Shown: positions 1 to 8,451, counted from the first letter of the stretch. The stretch is 64,000 nt of DNA from Streptomyces sp. P9-A2 (GCF_036634175.1 NZ_JAZIFX010000001.1:5084001-5148000), one strand, 5' to 3'. The notes: generated by a model from the sequence alone, not told the origin. Program-made: numbers and translations.

Positions 1-445
1 CCGGTTCGGGTGGCGCGGGCGCGTCCTCCCCGGGCAGCCAGGGGGCCAGCGCCAGCACGGAGGCGACGGCCTCGTGACCGCCCGCGCGAAGGGCCGCTCT
101 GCCGCCCATGCCCAGGCCGGCCAGGCACACGGGAACGTCCCCGTAGCGCCGCACGGTCTCGTCGACGGCCCAGGCGGCGTCCCGCGCGAGATGCGCCTCG
201 CCGCCGTTCCAGCCCCGGTAGCGGTAGTGGACGACATGGACGGCGAGTCCCTCGGTCCGGCCCGCGCGGCCGAGACGGCGTCCCAGTGCGCGTACGGAGG
301 CGGTCGCCACCAAGGGGGACGGCCTGCGGCCGGAGACCGGATCGCCGCCGGGCAGCAGCACCACCACGCCGCCCACCGCCCCCGGATCCGGGCCGAGCGC
401 CCTCCCCAGCCGTGCCCCGTGAACCGGCGTCGCTTGCTGTGCCAT
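1..445 (-). CDS. alpha/beta hydrolase-like protein (partial, C-terminus beyond window)
   Basis: The ATG lies at 445 and the frame stays open to the left edge, giving the first 148 residues. A hydrophobic strand followed by a PGG oxyanion-type turn (residues ~27-34), the VVHYRYRGW segment (71-79) and a nucleophile-elbow-like CLAGLGMGG (108-115) fit the alpha/beta hydrolase fold. The elbow reads G-L-G-M-G, so Gly112 stands where the catalytic Ser is expected; it may be a non-catalytic member. It diverges from add, with about 110 bp between the two starts. The substrate is unknown, and the missing C-terminus prevents a check of the Asp and His positions. Confidence 0.75.
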   Translation of the reverse strand, partial: MAQQATPVHGARLGRALGPDPGAVGGVVVLLPGGDPVSGRRPSPLVATASVRALGRRLGRAGRTEGLAVHVVHYRYRGWNGGEAHLARDAAWAVDETVRRYGDVPVCLAGLGMGGRAALRAGGHEAVASVLALAPWLPGEDAPAPPEP

Positions 446-530
446 GGCAGAACAGTGTCAGAAGCAACGGTGTACGCCACCCTGCCGTGCGGTCACCGTT
501 GGATATCGGCGTATGTGTGCGCCGGGTGAT

Positions 531-542
531 CTACGCGCGTAG
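531..542. promoter_or_regulatory. candidate operator palindrome CTACGCGCGTAG upstream of add
   Basis: This perfect 12-bp palindrome overlaps the Shine-Dalgarno (AGGAG at 541-545) and sits 16 nt before the add start. Identical sequences precede deoC (12683-12694) and the purine nucleoside phosphorylase gene (16508-16519). Its position at the ribosome binding site or start region suits a repressor. The binding protein is not identified. Confidence 0.6.
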
Positions 543-558
543 GAGTTAGAGTGCGCAG

Positions 559-1716
559 ATGACGAGCCAGAGCACTGCGAACACCCCGACCGCGGACCAG
601 ATCCGCCGGGCACCCAAGGTTCTGCTGCACGACCATCTCGACGGCGGCCTGCGCCCCGGCACCGTCGTCGACCTGGCCCGCGAGGCCGGATACACCCAAC
701 TCCCCGAGACCGACCCGGACAAGCTCGGTCTCTGGTTCCGGGAGGCCGCCGACTCCGGTTCCCTGGAACGCTATCTGGAGACGTTCTCGCACACCGTCGG
801 CGTCATGCAGACCCGGGACGCCCTGGTGCGGGTCGCCGCCGAGTGTGCCGAGGACCTGGCCGCGGACGGTGTCGTCTACGCCGAGGTGCGCTACGCGCCC
901 GAGCAGCACCTCGAGGGCGGGCTGACCCTCGAGGAGGTCGTCGAGGCGGTCGACGAGGGCTTCCGCCAAGGGGAGCAGCGGGCCCGGGAGGACGGCCACC
1001 GCATCCGCGTCGGCGCGCTGCTCACCGCCATGCGGCACGCGGCCCGCGCGCTGGAGATCGCCGAACTCGCCAACCGCTACCGGGACCTGGGTGTCGTCGG
1101 CTTCGACATCGCGGGCGCCGAGGCCGGTTACCCTCCCACCCGGCACCTCGACGCCTTCGAGTACCTCAAGCGCGAGAACAACCACTTCACGATCCACGCC
1201 GGTGAGGCCTTCGGGCTGCCGTCCATCTGGCAGGCCCTCCAGTGGTGCGGCGCCGACCGGCTCGGGCACGGGGTGCGCATCATCGACGACATCCAGGTGC
1301 GCGACGACGGCACCGTCGAGCTCGGCCGGCTCGCCTCCTACGTCCGGGACAAGCGCATCCCGCTGGAGCTGTGCCCCAGCTCCAACCTCCAGACCGGGGC
1401 GGCGGCCTCGTACGCCGAGCACCCCATCGGCCTACTGCGCCGGCTGCACTTCCGGGCCACGGTGAACACCGACAACCGGCTCATGTCGCACACGAGCATG
1501 AGCCGGGAATTCGAGCACCTGGTCGAGGCGTTCGGCTACACGCTCGACGACATGCAGTGGTTCTCCGTCAATGCGATGAAATCGGCGTTCATTCCTTTCG
1601 ATGAAAGACTCGCCATGATCAATGACGTCGTCAAGCCCGGTTATGCCGAGCTGAAATCCGAATGGCTGTTCCGGCAGGCCGCTTCCACCAGCGGTTCTGT
1701 CGCCTCGGAGGAATGA
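559..1716 (+). CDS. add: adenosine deaminase
   Basis: Zn-dependent hydrolytic deamination of adenosine/deoxyadenosine to (deoxy)inosine in the cytoplasm, part of purine salvage. The 385-residue protein carries the metal-binding HDH (24-26), the HAGE motif with catalytic Glu (213-216), LGHGVR, and a C-terminal NTDN in place of the usual TDDP-like metal Asp motif. The ATG at 559 is preceded by AGGAG at 541-545. The gene is monocistronic. The shared CTACGCGCGTAG palindrome at its ribosome binding site suggests co-regulation with deoC and the phosphorylase further along. The length is slightly longer than the ~340 residues typical of the family, mainly at the N-terminus. Confidence 0.95.
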   Translation: MTSQSTANTPTADQIRRAPKVLLHDHLDGGLRPGTVVDLAREAGYTQLPETDPDKLGLWFREAADSGSLERYLETFSHTVGVMQTRDALVRVAAECAEDLAADGVVYAEVRYAPEQHLEGGLTLEEVVEAVDEGFRQGEQRAREDGHRIRVGALLTAMRHAARALEIAELANRYRDLGVVGFDIAGAEAGYPPTRHLDAFEYLKRENNHFTIHAGEAFGLPSIWQALQWCGADRLGHGVRIIDDIQVRDDGTVELGRLASYVRDKRIPLELCPSSNLQTGAAASYAEHPIGLLRRLHFRATVNTDNRLMSHTSMSREFEHLVEAFGYTLDDMQWFSVNAMKSAFIPFDERLAMINDVVKPGYAELKSEWLFRQAASTSGSVASEE

Positions 1717-1856
1717 ACTGGAGAACCTCGGGCATTCGGGAATGCGGGCGGTGTTCACCATTCCCCCGCATTCCGGTGTTTGCGGCCGGTGGTTCCGTCT
1801 GATTACGGTCACCGGACCGCTCACATCGCCGCATCCCATTTCGAGGAAACATCTTC

Positions 1857-2144
1857 ATGAAGCAGTCTGCTGCCAAGACCCTCGGTGTCGCCGCGCTCGG
1901 CGCCGCCTTCGCCGCCGCCGGTGCGGGTGCCGCCACCGCCGCCCCGGCCGTCCCGGACGCCCTTCCGGCGCTGGACACCGCCACCCAGGCCCTTCCGGCG
2001 GAGAACCTCTCCGGCGCGCTGCCGGAGGCGGGGCAGGCACTGGAGACCGGACAGCAGCTCGCCGACGGCCCGGCGCAGCCGGTCGCCGGCCTGCTCGGCG
2101 GCATGCCGCTGCAGGGCTCCGTCAACGGCCTCCCCATCGGCTGA
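1857..2144 (+). CDS. small secreted protein (95 aa)
   Basis: An Ala-rich signal peptide (MKQSAAKTLGVAALGAAFAAAG..., ending about A-T-A-A-P near residue 31) precedes a short hydrophobic-polar mature region rich in Leu, Pro, Gly and Ala that ends in GSVNGLPIG. There are no cysteines and no recognisable catalytic motif. GAGGAAA at ~1841-1847 serves as ribosome binding site. A second protein of the same style lies at 8595-9002 on the other side of the afsQ/sigQ module; the two share a V-(N/D)-G-(L/I)-P-(I/V) motif and an LGG tail. The function is unknown. Confidence 0.85.
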   Translation: MKQSAAKTLGVAALGAAFAAAGAGAATAAPAVPDALPALDTATQALPAENLSGALPEAGQALETGQQLADGPAQPVAGLLGGMPLQGSVNGLPIG

Positions 2145-2197
2145 CGTCCACAGGAGCGTCCCGCCCCGGGCCTGTCCCCGGCGGACCCGCGACCCAT

Positions 2198-2224
2198 GGG
2201 GCGCCCCCGGACCGGGGGCGCCCC
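2198..2224. terminator. GC-rich hairpin terminator
   Basis: Inverted repeat GGGGCGCCCCCGG / CCGGGGGCGCCCC with a minimal loop, located between convergent genes (small secreted protein on +, PspC protein on -). It probably acts on both strands. Confidence 0.75.
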
Positions 2225-2254
2225 ACAGGCGTGCTCACGGGGAGGGCGCGGGCC

Positions 2255-2458
2255 TCACCAGGCGCTCGTCCGGACCTTGTGCTCCGACGGGAGCAGGATC
2301 CACAGCGCTATGTAGAGCAGGAACTGCGGACCGGGCAGCAGGCACGAGGCCAGGAAGACGACCCGCATCGTGGTCGCGGAGGTGCCGAAACGGCGGGCCA
2401 GCGCGGCGCACACGCCGCCGATCACGCGGTTGTCGGTGGGGCGGGCGAGGCGGGACAT
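2255..2458 (-). CDS. PspC domain-containing small membrane protein
   Basis: 67 residues with the PspC pattern: RPTDNRVIGGVCAALARRFG at the N-terminus, then one hydrophobic helix (~31-58) ending in LLPSE. PspC domains are associated with envelope-stress responses; the role here is not shown by context. A GAAGGAG-like ribosome binding site lies just upstream of the ATG at 2458. Its length is typical of single-domain PspC proteins in Streptomyces. Confidence 0.88.
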   Translation of the reverse strand: MSRLARPTDNRVIGGVCAALARRFGTSATTMRVVFLASCLLPGPQFLLYIALWILLPSEHKVRTSAW

Positions 2459-2607
2459 CGTGAACTCCTTCGTGGTCGTGCTGCCGAGTGGCCCACGGGT
2501 GCCGGGGGTCCGGGAACGGCTCCGGGACTGATGCCGGGCCCGGGTTCGGGCCCGGGTCCGGGGCTGTTCCGGCCGGCTTCCGTACGGCTGTTCCTGTGCA
2601 CTCCACG

Positions 2608-3189
2608 TTACGGAGACGAAGGGGGCAAAGCGTCACTCCAGGGGGCGATCCCGACCCTGGCAATCGTCGGGGTCCGACCCTGAGCCGGCTCCTCCCGGTG
2701 GCTCTCCGCCCCCGTACGGTGCAGGTCCCGCCGGCGCAGCCACGCGCGGCCCGCCGGCACCAGGGCGGCGTGCGCGAGGGCCGCGCCCAGGGTGTTCAGC
2801 ATCAGCGCGTCGACGTCCACGACCCGGCCCGGCACCCCGGTCTGCAGCATCTCGATGCCCAGCGACAGCAGCGCCGCCGCGGTCATGGTGCGGATCAGCG
2901 AACCCACCGGTGAGACGTTCAGCCTGCCCCCCGTCATCGGCAGCAGCACACCGAGCGGTGCGAACAGCGCCAGGCCCTCGGCGACCCGGCGGGCCCCCGT
3001 CGCCCAGCCCAGCGCGAAGTCCGCCCGGATGCCGTGAAAAGGGCGCAGATTGGAAGGCATCACCCAGGGGACGCTCAGCGGGCGCAGCGTGCACCAGGCG
3101 ACGAACACGAGATATGCGGCCAGGAGGAGCCCTCCTGTCACACGGATACGGAACGCGGCGGTGCCGCCGACGGGTCCTTGACGCTGCAC
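2608..3189 (-). CDS. VanZ-like family membrane protein
   Basis: 193 residues. An N-terminal hydrophobic helix (~17-36), a TLRP motif, a second helix around ALFAPLGVLLP (~73-82), a third with LLSLGIEMLQ (~107-117) and a fourth around LNTLGAALAHAAL match the VanZ fold (LxPFG...E..Q....R..D..D...N..G). The conserved Glu-Gln, Arg-x-x-D-x-D and N-T-x-G positions are present as EMLQ, GRVVDVDAL and NTLGAA. VanZ relatives have been linked to glycopeptide tolerance, but most Streptomyces paralogues are uncharacterised. The C-terminal ~35 residues are charged and variable. Confidence 0.85.
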   Translation of the reverse strand: MQRQGPVGGTAAFRIRVTGGLLLAAYLVFVAWCTLRPLSVPWVMPSNLRPFHGIRADFALGWATGARRVAEGLALFAPLGVLLPMTGGRLNVSPVGSLIRTMTAAALLSLGIEMLQTGVPGRVVDVDALMLNTLGAALAHAALVPAGRAWLRRRDLHRTGAESHREEPAQGRTPTIARVGIAPWSDALPPSSP

Positions 3190-3331
3190 GAACCCCTAGA
3201 CGCGGCCCCCGGCAGGATCGGTTCCGTGTGGGACCCCGCCGGTCGGGTGAGGCATGCGCCACAGTGCCGCGCGCAGGGCGGCCACAGGCCGCGTACGTGC
3301 CCGGAGCGCGCCCGACGCGATCCGGGAGGCC

Positions 3332-3976
3332 TCACCCGCCGGTGACCGCCGTGGACGGGGGCTCCGCGCTGCCCGGACGGGCCCGGACCTCGTCCGTGCA
3401 CCGGTAGCGGCGCGCCCGCTCGTCGTCCTGGCCGCCCAGGACCACCGAGCCGTCCCCCTCGGCCGCCGCCGAGGCGGAGAACGTGCAGACGATCTGCGCG
3501 AGCGCGTAGGACGTCAGGCTTTCCGGTGGAGCGCTCAGACGCAGCGCGTCCTGTGGGTCACCGGGCCGCGGACCGCTCATGGTCATCCCGTCCCGTACGT
3601 TCGTGGTGTACCCGGCCTCCTTCTCGGCGGGCGTCGGAGACGCCGAGAGCTGGTCCAGCAGCCCTTGCGCCACCTGGGCACGCCGCTGCCCGGAGTCCAC
3701 CGCTCCCTTCGGCATCCGTACCGTCCGGTCGACGGCCACCAGGGACGAGCCGCAGCGCAGGAACACCTGGGCCGGCAGGCCCTGCGCGGGCGGCGAGGCC
3801 CCGTCCGCCTCGGTCTGCGAGCAGCGCACCCGGGAGGGCGCCGGACCGAAGTCGGTCGGCACCTCGGTGGCCTGGATCCCGCACCCCGCGAGCAGCACAC
3901 CGAGCGCGGTGAAGCCGAGCAGCCCGGGGAAGCGGCCTACGCGCACCGGTCGTCCGTTCATCGGTCGTCCGTTCAC
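3332..3976 (-). CDS. AfsQ-locus lipoprotein
   Basis: A 214-residue secreted lipoprotein. The N-terminus has a signal peptide with lipobox LLAGC (Cys at ~32), and the remainder is extracytoplasmic with two further Cys (C52 and C75 region) and a C-terminal Cys pair. The start ATG overlaps the afsQ2 stop by 4 nt, so it is the last gene of an afsQ1-afsQ2-lipoprotein operon, the arrangement known from S. coelicolor. An accessory or sensing role for AfsQ2 is inference. The first ten residues are a tandem MNGRP duplication caused by a 15-bp repeat, so the true start could be either Met. Confidence 0.88.
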   Translation of the reverse strand: MNGRPMNGRPVRVGRFPGLLGFTALGVLLAGCGIQATEVPTDFGPAPSRVRCSQTEADGASPPAQGLPAQVFLRCGSSLVAVDRTVRMPKGAVDSGQRRAQVAQGLLDQLSASPTPAEKEAGYTTNVRDGMTMSGPRPGDPQDALRLSAPPESLTSYALAQIVCTFSASAAAEGDGSVVLGGQDDERARRYRCTDEVRARPGSAEPPSTAVTGG

Positions 3977-5790
3977 CGGGCGTCCCCCTCGGCGTTCTCA
4001 CGCAGGGCGCCGCCCTTGCCGCCGCGGGCCTTCCCGGAGGTGCCGCCCGTGCGCTTCCGCGCGTCCTTGGTGCCTTCGGTGCCCTCGGTCTCCTCCTCCA
4101 TCAGCACGGAGACGTCGCGGGGCAGCCAGAGCGTGAAGACCGCGCCGCCTTCGGGGGCGTTGACCGCGGTGATCTCGCCGCCGTGGGCATGGGCGTTCTC
4201 CAGCGCGATGGACAGACCGAGCCCGCTGCCCTCGGAACGCGGCCGGGAGGCACTGGCCTTGTAGAAGCGGTCGAAGACATGCGGCAGGACGTCCTCGGGG
4301 ATGCCCGGCCCCTGGTCCCGCACCTCGATGATCACCGTGCCTCCGCCTCCGCCTTCGGTGCCGGTCCCGGGATCCGCCCCGGCGTCCGCGGCTTCGTCTG
4401 CCGCTGCCTCGGTACCGCTCGCGCCGTCCGCGCCGTCCGAGGGGTTGCCTCCGCTCCCGTCCCCGTCTTCGTTCCCGTCCCCGCTCTCCTCCCGCACCGA
4501 CACCCGCACCGGCGAGCCGCCGTGCTTGAGCGCGTTGCCGATGAGGTTGGCGAGGATCACGTCCAGCCGGCGCGGGTCGATCCGGGCGTGGATGCCGCGC
4601 TCCGCGTCCAGTTCGACCGCGTCCAGCCAGGCACGGGCGTCGATGCAGGCGGTGATCTGGTCGGCGATGTCGACGTCGTCGAGGACGAGACGGGCGGTGC
4701 CCGCGTCGAAGCGGGTGACCTCCATCAGGTTCTCGACCAGGTCGTTGAGCCGCCGCGTCTCACTGACCACGATCCGTACGGCGGGCTCGACCATCGGGGC
4801 GATGCCGCCGCCCTCGAACTCCAGCTCCTCCTCGAGGACTTCCGTCACGGCCGTGATCGCGGTCAGCGGGGTGCGCAGCTCGTGGCTCATGTCCGCGACG
4901 AACCGGCGGGACGCCTCGTCCCGGGCGGCCATGTCGGCCACCCGTTTCTCCAGCGCCTCGGCCGCCTTGTTGAACGTTCGTGACAGATCGGCCAGTTCGT
5001 CCGTGCCCGACACCCGCAGCCGGGTGTCCAGCTTGCCCTCGCCGAGCCGCCGGGCGGCTGTCCCGAGCCGCTGCACCGGCTTCAGCACGGTCGTCGCCAG
5101 GACCTGCGCCAGCAGCGCGGAGCCGATCAGCGCGAGCCCGGTGGCGATCCCCAGCGACCAGGCGAGCGAGTTGAGGTCCTTGGCCTCCGGCTCCAGCGAC
5201 TTGAGCATGAAACCGGTCGGCCCGCCGCCGATCGTCCGGGTGCCCGCCATCAGGTAGGGGGTGCCGTCGTCGACGATCCGCTGCCAGTACAGGTGGTACG
5301 CGTACTTGTTGGTCGAGGTGATCTTCTGCCGCTCGTTCACCGCCTCGCGCAGCGAGACCGGTACGTCCTGCAGCGAGAAGCCGCTCAGCCCGCCCGAACC
5401 GCCGTACACGGTACGGCCCTCGGGGTCCTCGGCGATCAGCAGTACCGAGAACCGCTGGCTGCTGTTGGCCATCTGTCCCGCGGTGTACTGCAGTTCCTCC
5501 TGCGTCGGCTGCTCGGGCAGCGCACCCGCCCGGTTCTGCATCTCCTGCTCGAAGTCGCCCAGGACCGCGTCCTGCGCGCGGGTGAGCACCGCCTCGCGGT
5601 TGAGCCAGTACGCGATGCCCGACGCGGACACCGCGGCGGTGAGCGCGACCAGCCCGAAGACGACGACGAGCCGCAGCCGCAGACTGGTGAAGCGCAGCCG
5701 GGACCAGACGCCCTTGCGCGCCGCGGACCAGCCGCGGGACCCGCCCTGTTGCTCCCGGTGTTCCTGTTGCTCTTGGTGCTTCTGTGTCAC
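3973..5790 (-). CDS. afsQ2: AfsQ2 sensor histidine kinase
   Basis: Membrane sensor kinase of the AfsQ1/Q2 two-component system, which influences antibiotic production and nitrogen/nutrient responses in S. coelicolor. Order: Gln-rich cytoplasmic N-tail, TM1 (~40-62), extracytoplasmic sensor (~63-205), TM2 (~209-231), HAMP (~232-284), HisKA with FVADMSHELRTPL (His303), HATPase with N-box (415-424), G1 DQGPGIP (492-498) and G2 GSGLGLS (521-527). A ~50-residue Gly/Asp/Glu/Ala low-complexity insert (433-484) splits the N-box from G1. The GTG start overlaps the afsQ1 stop (GTGA), indicating translational coupling. The C-terminal tail is also low complexity (Lys/Gly/Thr). Confidence 0.95.
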   Translation of the reverse strand: MTQKHQEQQEHREQQGGSRGWSAARKGVWSRLRFTSLRLRLVVVFGLVALTAAVSASGIAYWLNREAVLTRAQDAVLGDFEQEMQNRAGALPEQPTQEELQYTAGQMANSSQRFSVLLIAEDPEGRTVYGGSGGLSGFSLQDVPVSLREAVNERQKITSTNKYAYHLYWQRIVDDGTPYLMAGTRTIGGGPTGFMLKSLEPEAKDLNSLAWSLGIATGLALIGSALLAQVLATTVLKPVQRLGTAARRLGEGKLDTRLRVSGTDELADLSRTFNKAAEALEKRVADMAARDEASRRFVADMSHELRTPLTAITAVTEVLEEELEFEGGGIAPMVEPAVRIVVSETRRLNDLVENLMEVTRFDAGTARLVLDDVDIADQITACIDARAWLDAVELDAERGIHARIDPRRLDVILANLIGNALKHGGSPVRVSVREESGDGNEDGDGSGGNPSDGADGASGTEAAADEAADAGADPGTGTEGGGGGTVIIEVRDQGPGIPEDVLPHVFDRFYKASASRPRSEGSGLGLSIALENAHAHGGEITAVNAPEGGAVFTLWLPRDVSVLMEEETEGTEGTKDARKRTGGTSGKARGGKGGALRENAEGDAR

Positions 5791-6482
5791 TGGGGCGGGT
5801 CCAGCCGGTAGCCCACGCCCCGCACCGTACGGATCAAGGTCGGGGACGACGGCACGTCCTCGACCTTGGCGCGCAGCCGCTGGACGCAGGCGTCCACGAG
5901 CCGCGAGTCACCCAGGTAGTCGTGCTCCCACACCAGTCGCAGCAACTGCTGCCGGGACAGTGCCTGGCCCGGACGCCGGCTCAGTTCGAGCAGCAGGCGC
6001 AGCTCGGTCGGCGTCAGCTGCAGGTCCTCGCCGTTCTTCGTCACGGTCATCGCCGAACGGTCGATGACCAGGCTGCCGAAGCTCGCCGAGTCGCTGGACT
6101 CCCGCTCCCCGCGGCGCAGCACCGCCCGGATCCGGGCGTCCAGCACCCTGCCCTGTACGGGTTTGACCACGTAGTCGTCGGCGCCGGACTCCAGGCCGAC
6201 CACGACGTCGATGTCGTCGTTGCGGGCGGTCAGCAGAATGATCGGCAACTGGTCGGTGCGCCGGATGCGCCGGCACACCTCGAATCCGTCGATGCCGGGC
6301 AGCATCACGTCCAGCACGATCAGATCCGGCCGCTGCTCGCGCAGCAGCTTCAGACCGTCCTCACCGCTGGCAGCGGTCGCCACGTGGTGACCCTGGCGCG
6401 TCAGTGAGAGCTCCAGGGCCGTGCGGATGGCGTCGTCGTCCTCGATCAGCAACAGGGAAGGCACAGCATCATTCTGGCCCAT
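5787..6482 (-). CDS. afsQ1: AfsQ1 response regulator (OmpR/PhoB type)
   Basis: Receiver domain (acidic pocket EDDD at 14-17, phosphoacceptor Asp58 in LDVMLPG, Thr in LLTARND, Lys in VVKP) followed by a winged-helix DNA-binding domain (GSLVIDRSA... to RGVGYRLDP). It is phosphorylated by AfsQ2 and binds GTnAC-n6-GTnAC sites. The ATG at 6482 has AGGGAG 6 nt upstream. The family protein usually has about 225 residues, which would correspond to the GTG at 6464 (VPSLLLIEDD); both starts are possible. It is divergent from sigQ with the AfsQ1 box in between, implying direct control of sigQ. Confidence 0.95.
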   Translation of the reverse strand: MGQNDAVPSLLLIEDDDAIRTALELSLTRQGHHVATAASGEDGLKLLREQRPDLIVLDVMLPGIDGFEVCRRIRRTDQLPIILLTARNDDIDVVVGLESGADDYVVKPVQGRVLDARIRAVLRRGERESSDSASFGSLVIDRSAMTVTKNGEDLQLTPTELRLLLELSRRPGQALSRQQLLRLVWEHDYLGDSRLVDACVQRLRAKVEDVPSSPTLIRTVRGVGYRLDPPQ

Positions 6483-6605
6483 GGAGGGCTCCCTGTCCGA
6501 CCCGTGGGGGCAGATGCCCGTTGGGACCGGATAAGAGCGGCTACGCGCACCGACGCGTGTGAAGAAGGTGTGCGCGGTGACGGCTCCGCATCACGGACGG
6601 CTCCT

Positions 6606-6621
6606 GTGACAGGTCTGTGAC
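6606..6621 (+). promoter_or_regulatory. AfsQ1 binding site (direct repeat GTGAC-n6-GTGAC)
   Basis: GTGAC at 6606-6610 and GTGAC at 6617-6621 with exactly 6 nt between them match the published AfsQ1 consensus GTnAC-n6-GTnAC. It lies about 110 bp upstream of the preferred sigQ start and about 125 bp upstream of afsQ1. Confidence 0.8.
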
Positions 6622-6731
6622 AGTCGGCGGACACGGCGATGAAGTCGCCCGGGCAGGATTCTCGTCATCGGCAGGACGGCGAGCGGCACCGCAAGGCGAA
6701 CACACCGGAAGTCCACGACGGGGGGCGCGAG

Positions 6732-7484
6732 ATGAGCACGCTGCACGGCATCAGCACCAGCGCAGTTGTCACGCGCCTGCACGACGTGCACCGGGGTGGC
6801 GAGAAGGCCGGTGCCGCGACCAAACGGGGGTGCGGTCGCGGCACCGGGCGTCACACCGGCTTCATGACGGTGATCGACGCGCCCACGGGGGGCACGGGGA
6901 ACACGGGGGAAACGCACGGGGGAAACGCGTACGGGGAGGAGCAGGGGGAGCGCCGTTCACCGGCGGAGGTGGAATTCACCACCTACGTCCAGGAGCGGCG
7001 AGCCTCCCTGTACGCGACCGCCTATCACCTGACCGGCGACCGCTTCGAGGCCGAGGACCTGCTGCAGAGCGCACTGTTCTCGACCTACCGGGCGTGGGAC
7101 CGGATCAGTGACAAGGCCGCGGTCGGCGGATACCTCCGCCGCACCATGACCAACCTGCACATCAGCGCGTGGCGCCGCCGCAAGCTGAACGAATACCCGA
7201 CCGAGGAACTGCCGGAGACGGTGGGCGACACGGACGCGATGCGGGGCACCGAGCTGCGCGCGGTCCTGTGGCAGGCGCTGGCCCGGCTGCCGGAGCTCCA
7301 GCGCACCATGCTGGTCCTGCGCTACTACGAGGGCCGTACGGACCCGGAGATCGCGGACATCCTCGGCATCAGTGTCGGCACGGTGAAGTCGAGCATCTGG
7401 CGGTCGCTCCGCCGGCTGCGCGACGACGAGGTTCTCAGCTTCGGCCGTGACGAGGAGGACGCCTTCGGCGAGTTGGTCGCCTGA
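6732..7484 (+). CDS. sigQ: RNA polymerase sigma factor SigQ (ECF/SigE-family)
   Basis: Sigma-70 region 2 (TYVQERRASLYATAYHLTGD... RAWDRISD) and region 4 (LARLPELQRTMLVLRYYEG... GISVGTVKSSIWRSLRRLR) identify an ECF sigma factor. Its position divergent from afsQ1 is the classic sigQ position; in S. coelicolor it is an AfsQ1 target. An N-terminal ~75-residue extension before region 2 is basic, then Gly/Thr-rich, encoded by G-run repeats. ATG 6732 (MSTLHG) is chosen because an in-frame ATG at 6639 would leave only 17 nt between the AfsQ1 box and translation; ATG 6864 lacks a ribosome binding site. No anti-sigma gene is adjacent. Confidence 0.88.
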   Translation: MSTLHGISTSAVVTRLHDVHRGGEKAGAATKRGCGRGTGRHTGFMTVIDAPTGGTGNTGETHGGNAYGEEQGERRSPAEVEFTTYVQERRASLYATAYHLTGDRFEAEDLLQSALFSTYRAWDRISDKAAVGGYLRRTMTNLHISAWRRRKLNEYPTEELPETVGDTDAMRGTELRAVLWQALARLPELQRTMLVLRYYEGRTDPEIADILGISVGTVKSSIWRSLRRLRDDEVLSFGRDEEDAFGELVA

Positions 7485-7486
7485 AG

Positions 7487-7674
7487 GTACGGGGGGAGCC
7501 CGGGGGCACGGGGGAAACGGGAAACCGAGGGGATCGGGGGATCTCCAGGGGAACCGGGTGAATCCGGGGGAACGAGTAACGGGGGACGCGAGGACGTCGG
7601 GGGACGTCACCGCGGAGTGGGGGAGCCGCAAGGGATCCGGGGGAGCCCGAGGGGATACGGGGGAGCACAGGGGA
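7487..7674. repeat. G-run-rich segment downstream of sigQ
   Basis: About 190 bp in which runs of 4-6 G recur every ~8-15 nt on the + strand, commonly followed by A or GA (GGGGGAAACG, GGGGGAGCC, GGGGGACG). No coding pattern was found. The same word GGGGGAAACG occurs inside the sigQ N-terminal coding region at ~6905-6928. It is G-quadruplex-prone on the + strand or on sigQ mRNA. Confidence 0.6.
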
Positions 7675-7710
7675 GCGGGACGGGAAGGCCGGGGGGCCTT
7701 CCGGTCCCGC
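7675..7710. terminator. hairpin terminator between sigQ and the kinase gene
   Basis: GCGGGAC-g-GGAAGGCC / GGCCTTCC-g-GTCCCGC with a 4-nt G loop, followed by TTCT. It lies between convergent genes. Confidence 0.75.
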
Positions 7711-7779
7711 TTCTGTGTGCGAGGGGGTCGTGTGCGGTGGGTCAGGTCGGTGTAGTGGCGGCTGTGCGAGCTGTGCGGA

Positions 7780-8451
7780 CTACGCGGGCTGTGCCGGCTG
7801 TGCGGCCGTATGAGCCGCGGCCGTACCGGTTTCGACCCGCCCGCTGCCGCCCCGCGCGGCCGCCAGGCGGGTCAGGGCCTCGTCGCGGTCGCAGGCGTGG
7901 GCGCCGAGCGCGGTCTGGCGGGCGACGATCGACCGCTCCAGCCGCATCAGCCGCCAGCCGCGGCGCAGCAGGAGCGGCACGGACTTGCGGCCCTCCCTGA
8001 GGTCCCGCAGGAAGCGGCGGCGGAAGGTCTTCACCGGACCCCGGCTCAGGCACAGCGCGTCGGCCAGGAGGCCCAGTTCGCCGCAGCGCGTGACGATCTC
8101 CGCGGCGAAGATGCCCTCCGCGATGAACAGCGGGGCGGCGCCGAAGTCCACGTGCGACGCGCCCGTACGGGCGCTCAGCCCGATGTCGTAGACGGGCACA
8201 TCTGTGCGGCCCGTACGGCACAGCCGGTCGATCGCGGCGACGGCGGCGTCCGCGTCCCAGGAGCCGGGGTGGTCCCAGTCGATGTCGGAACTGCCCGTCA
8301 CGAGGGGCAGGGACGGGTCGTCGCCCTCCTTGTAGAAATCGTCGAGCCGCAGCACGGGCAGGCCGGAGCGGGCCGAGAGGAGGGACTTGCCGGAGCCGGA
8401 GGGGCCGCAGAGCAGCACGACACGCGCGGAGAAGGGCGACTGGGAACTCAC
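7780..8451 (-). CDS. uridine kinase-like P-loop protein
   Basis: P-loop NTPase of the uridine/phosphoribulokinase type: Walker A GPSGSGKS soon after the start, VLRLDDFYKEGDD (the DDFY motif of uridine kinases), IDWDHPGSWD, VPVYD and FIAEGIFAAE follow in family order. The probable reaction is ATP-dependent phosphorylation of uridine or a related nucleoside; the substrate is inferred only. The GTG at 8451 is chosen because family members begin a few residues before Walker A; the frame is open to a GTG at 8520, and neither start has a strong ribosome binding site. The C-terminal ~40 residues are a variable Ala/Thr/Gln tail. Confidence 0.82.
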   Translation of the reverse strand: MSSQSPFSARVVLLCGPSGSGKSLLSARSGLPVLRLDDFYKEGDDPSLPLVTGSSDIDWDHPGSWDADAAVAAIDRLCRTGRTDVPVYDIGLSARTGASHVDFGAAPLFIAEGIFAAEIVTRCGELGLLADALCLSRGPVKTFRRRFLRDLREGRKSVPLLLRRGWRLMRLERSIVARQTALGAHACDRDEALTRLAAARGGSGRVETGTAAAHTAAQPAQPA

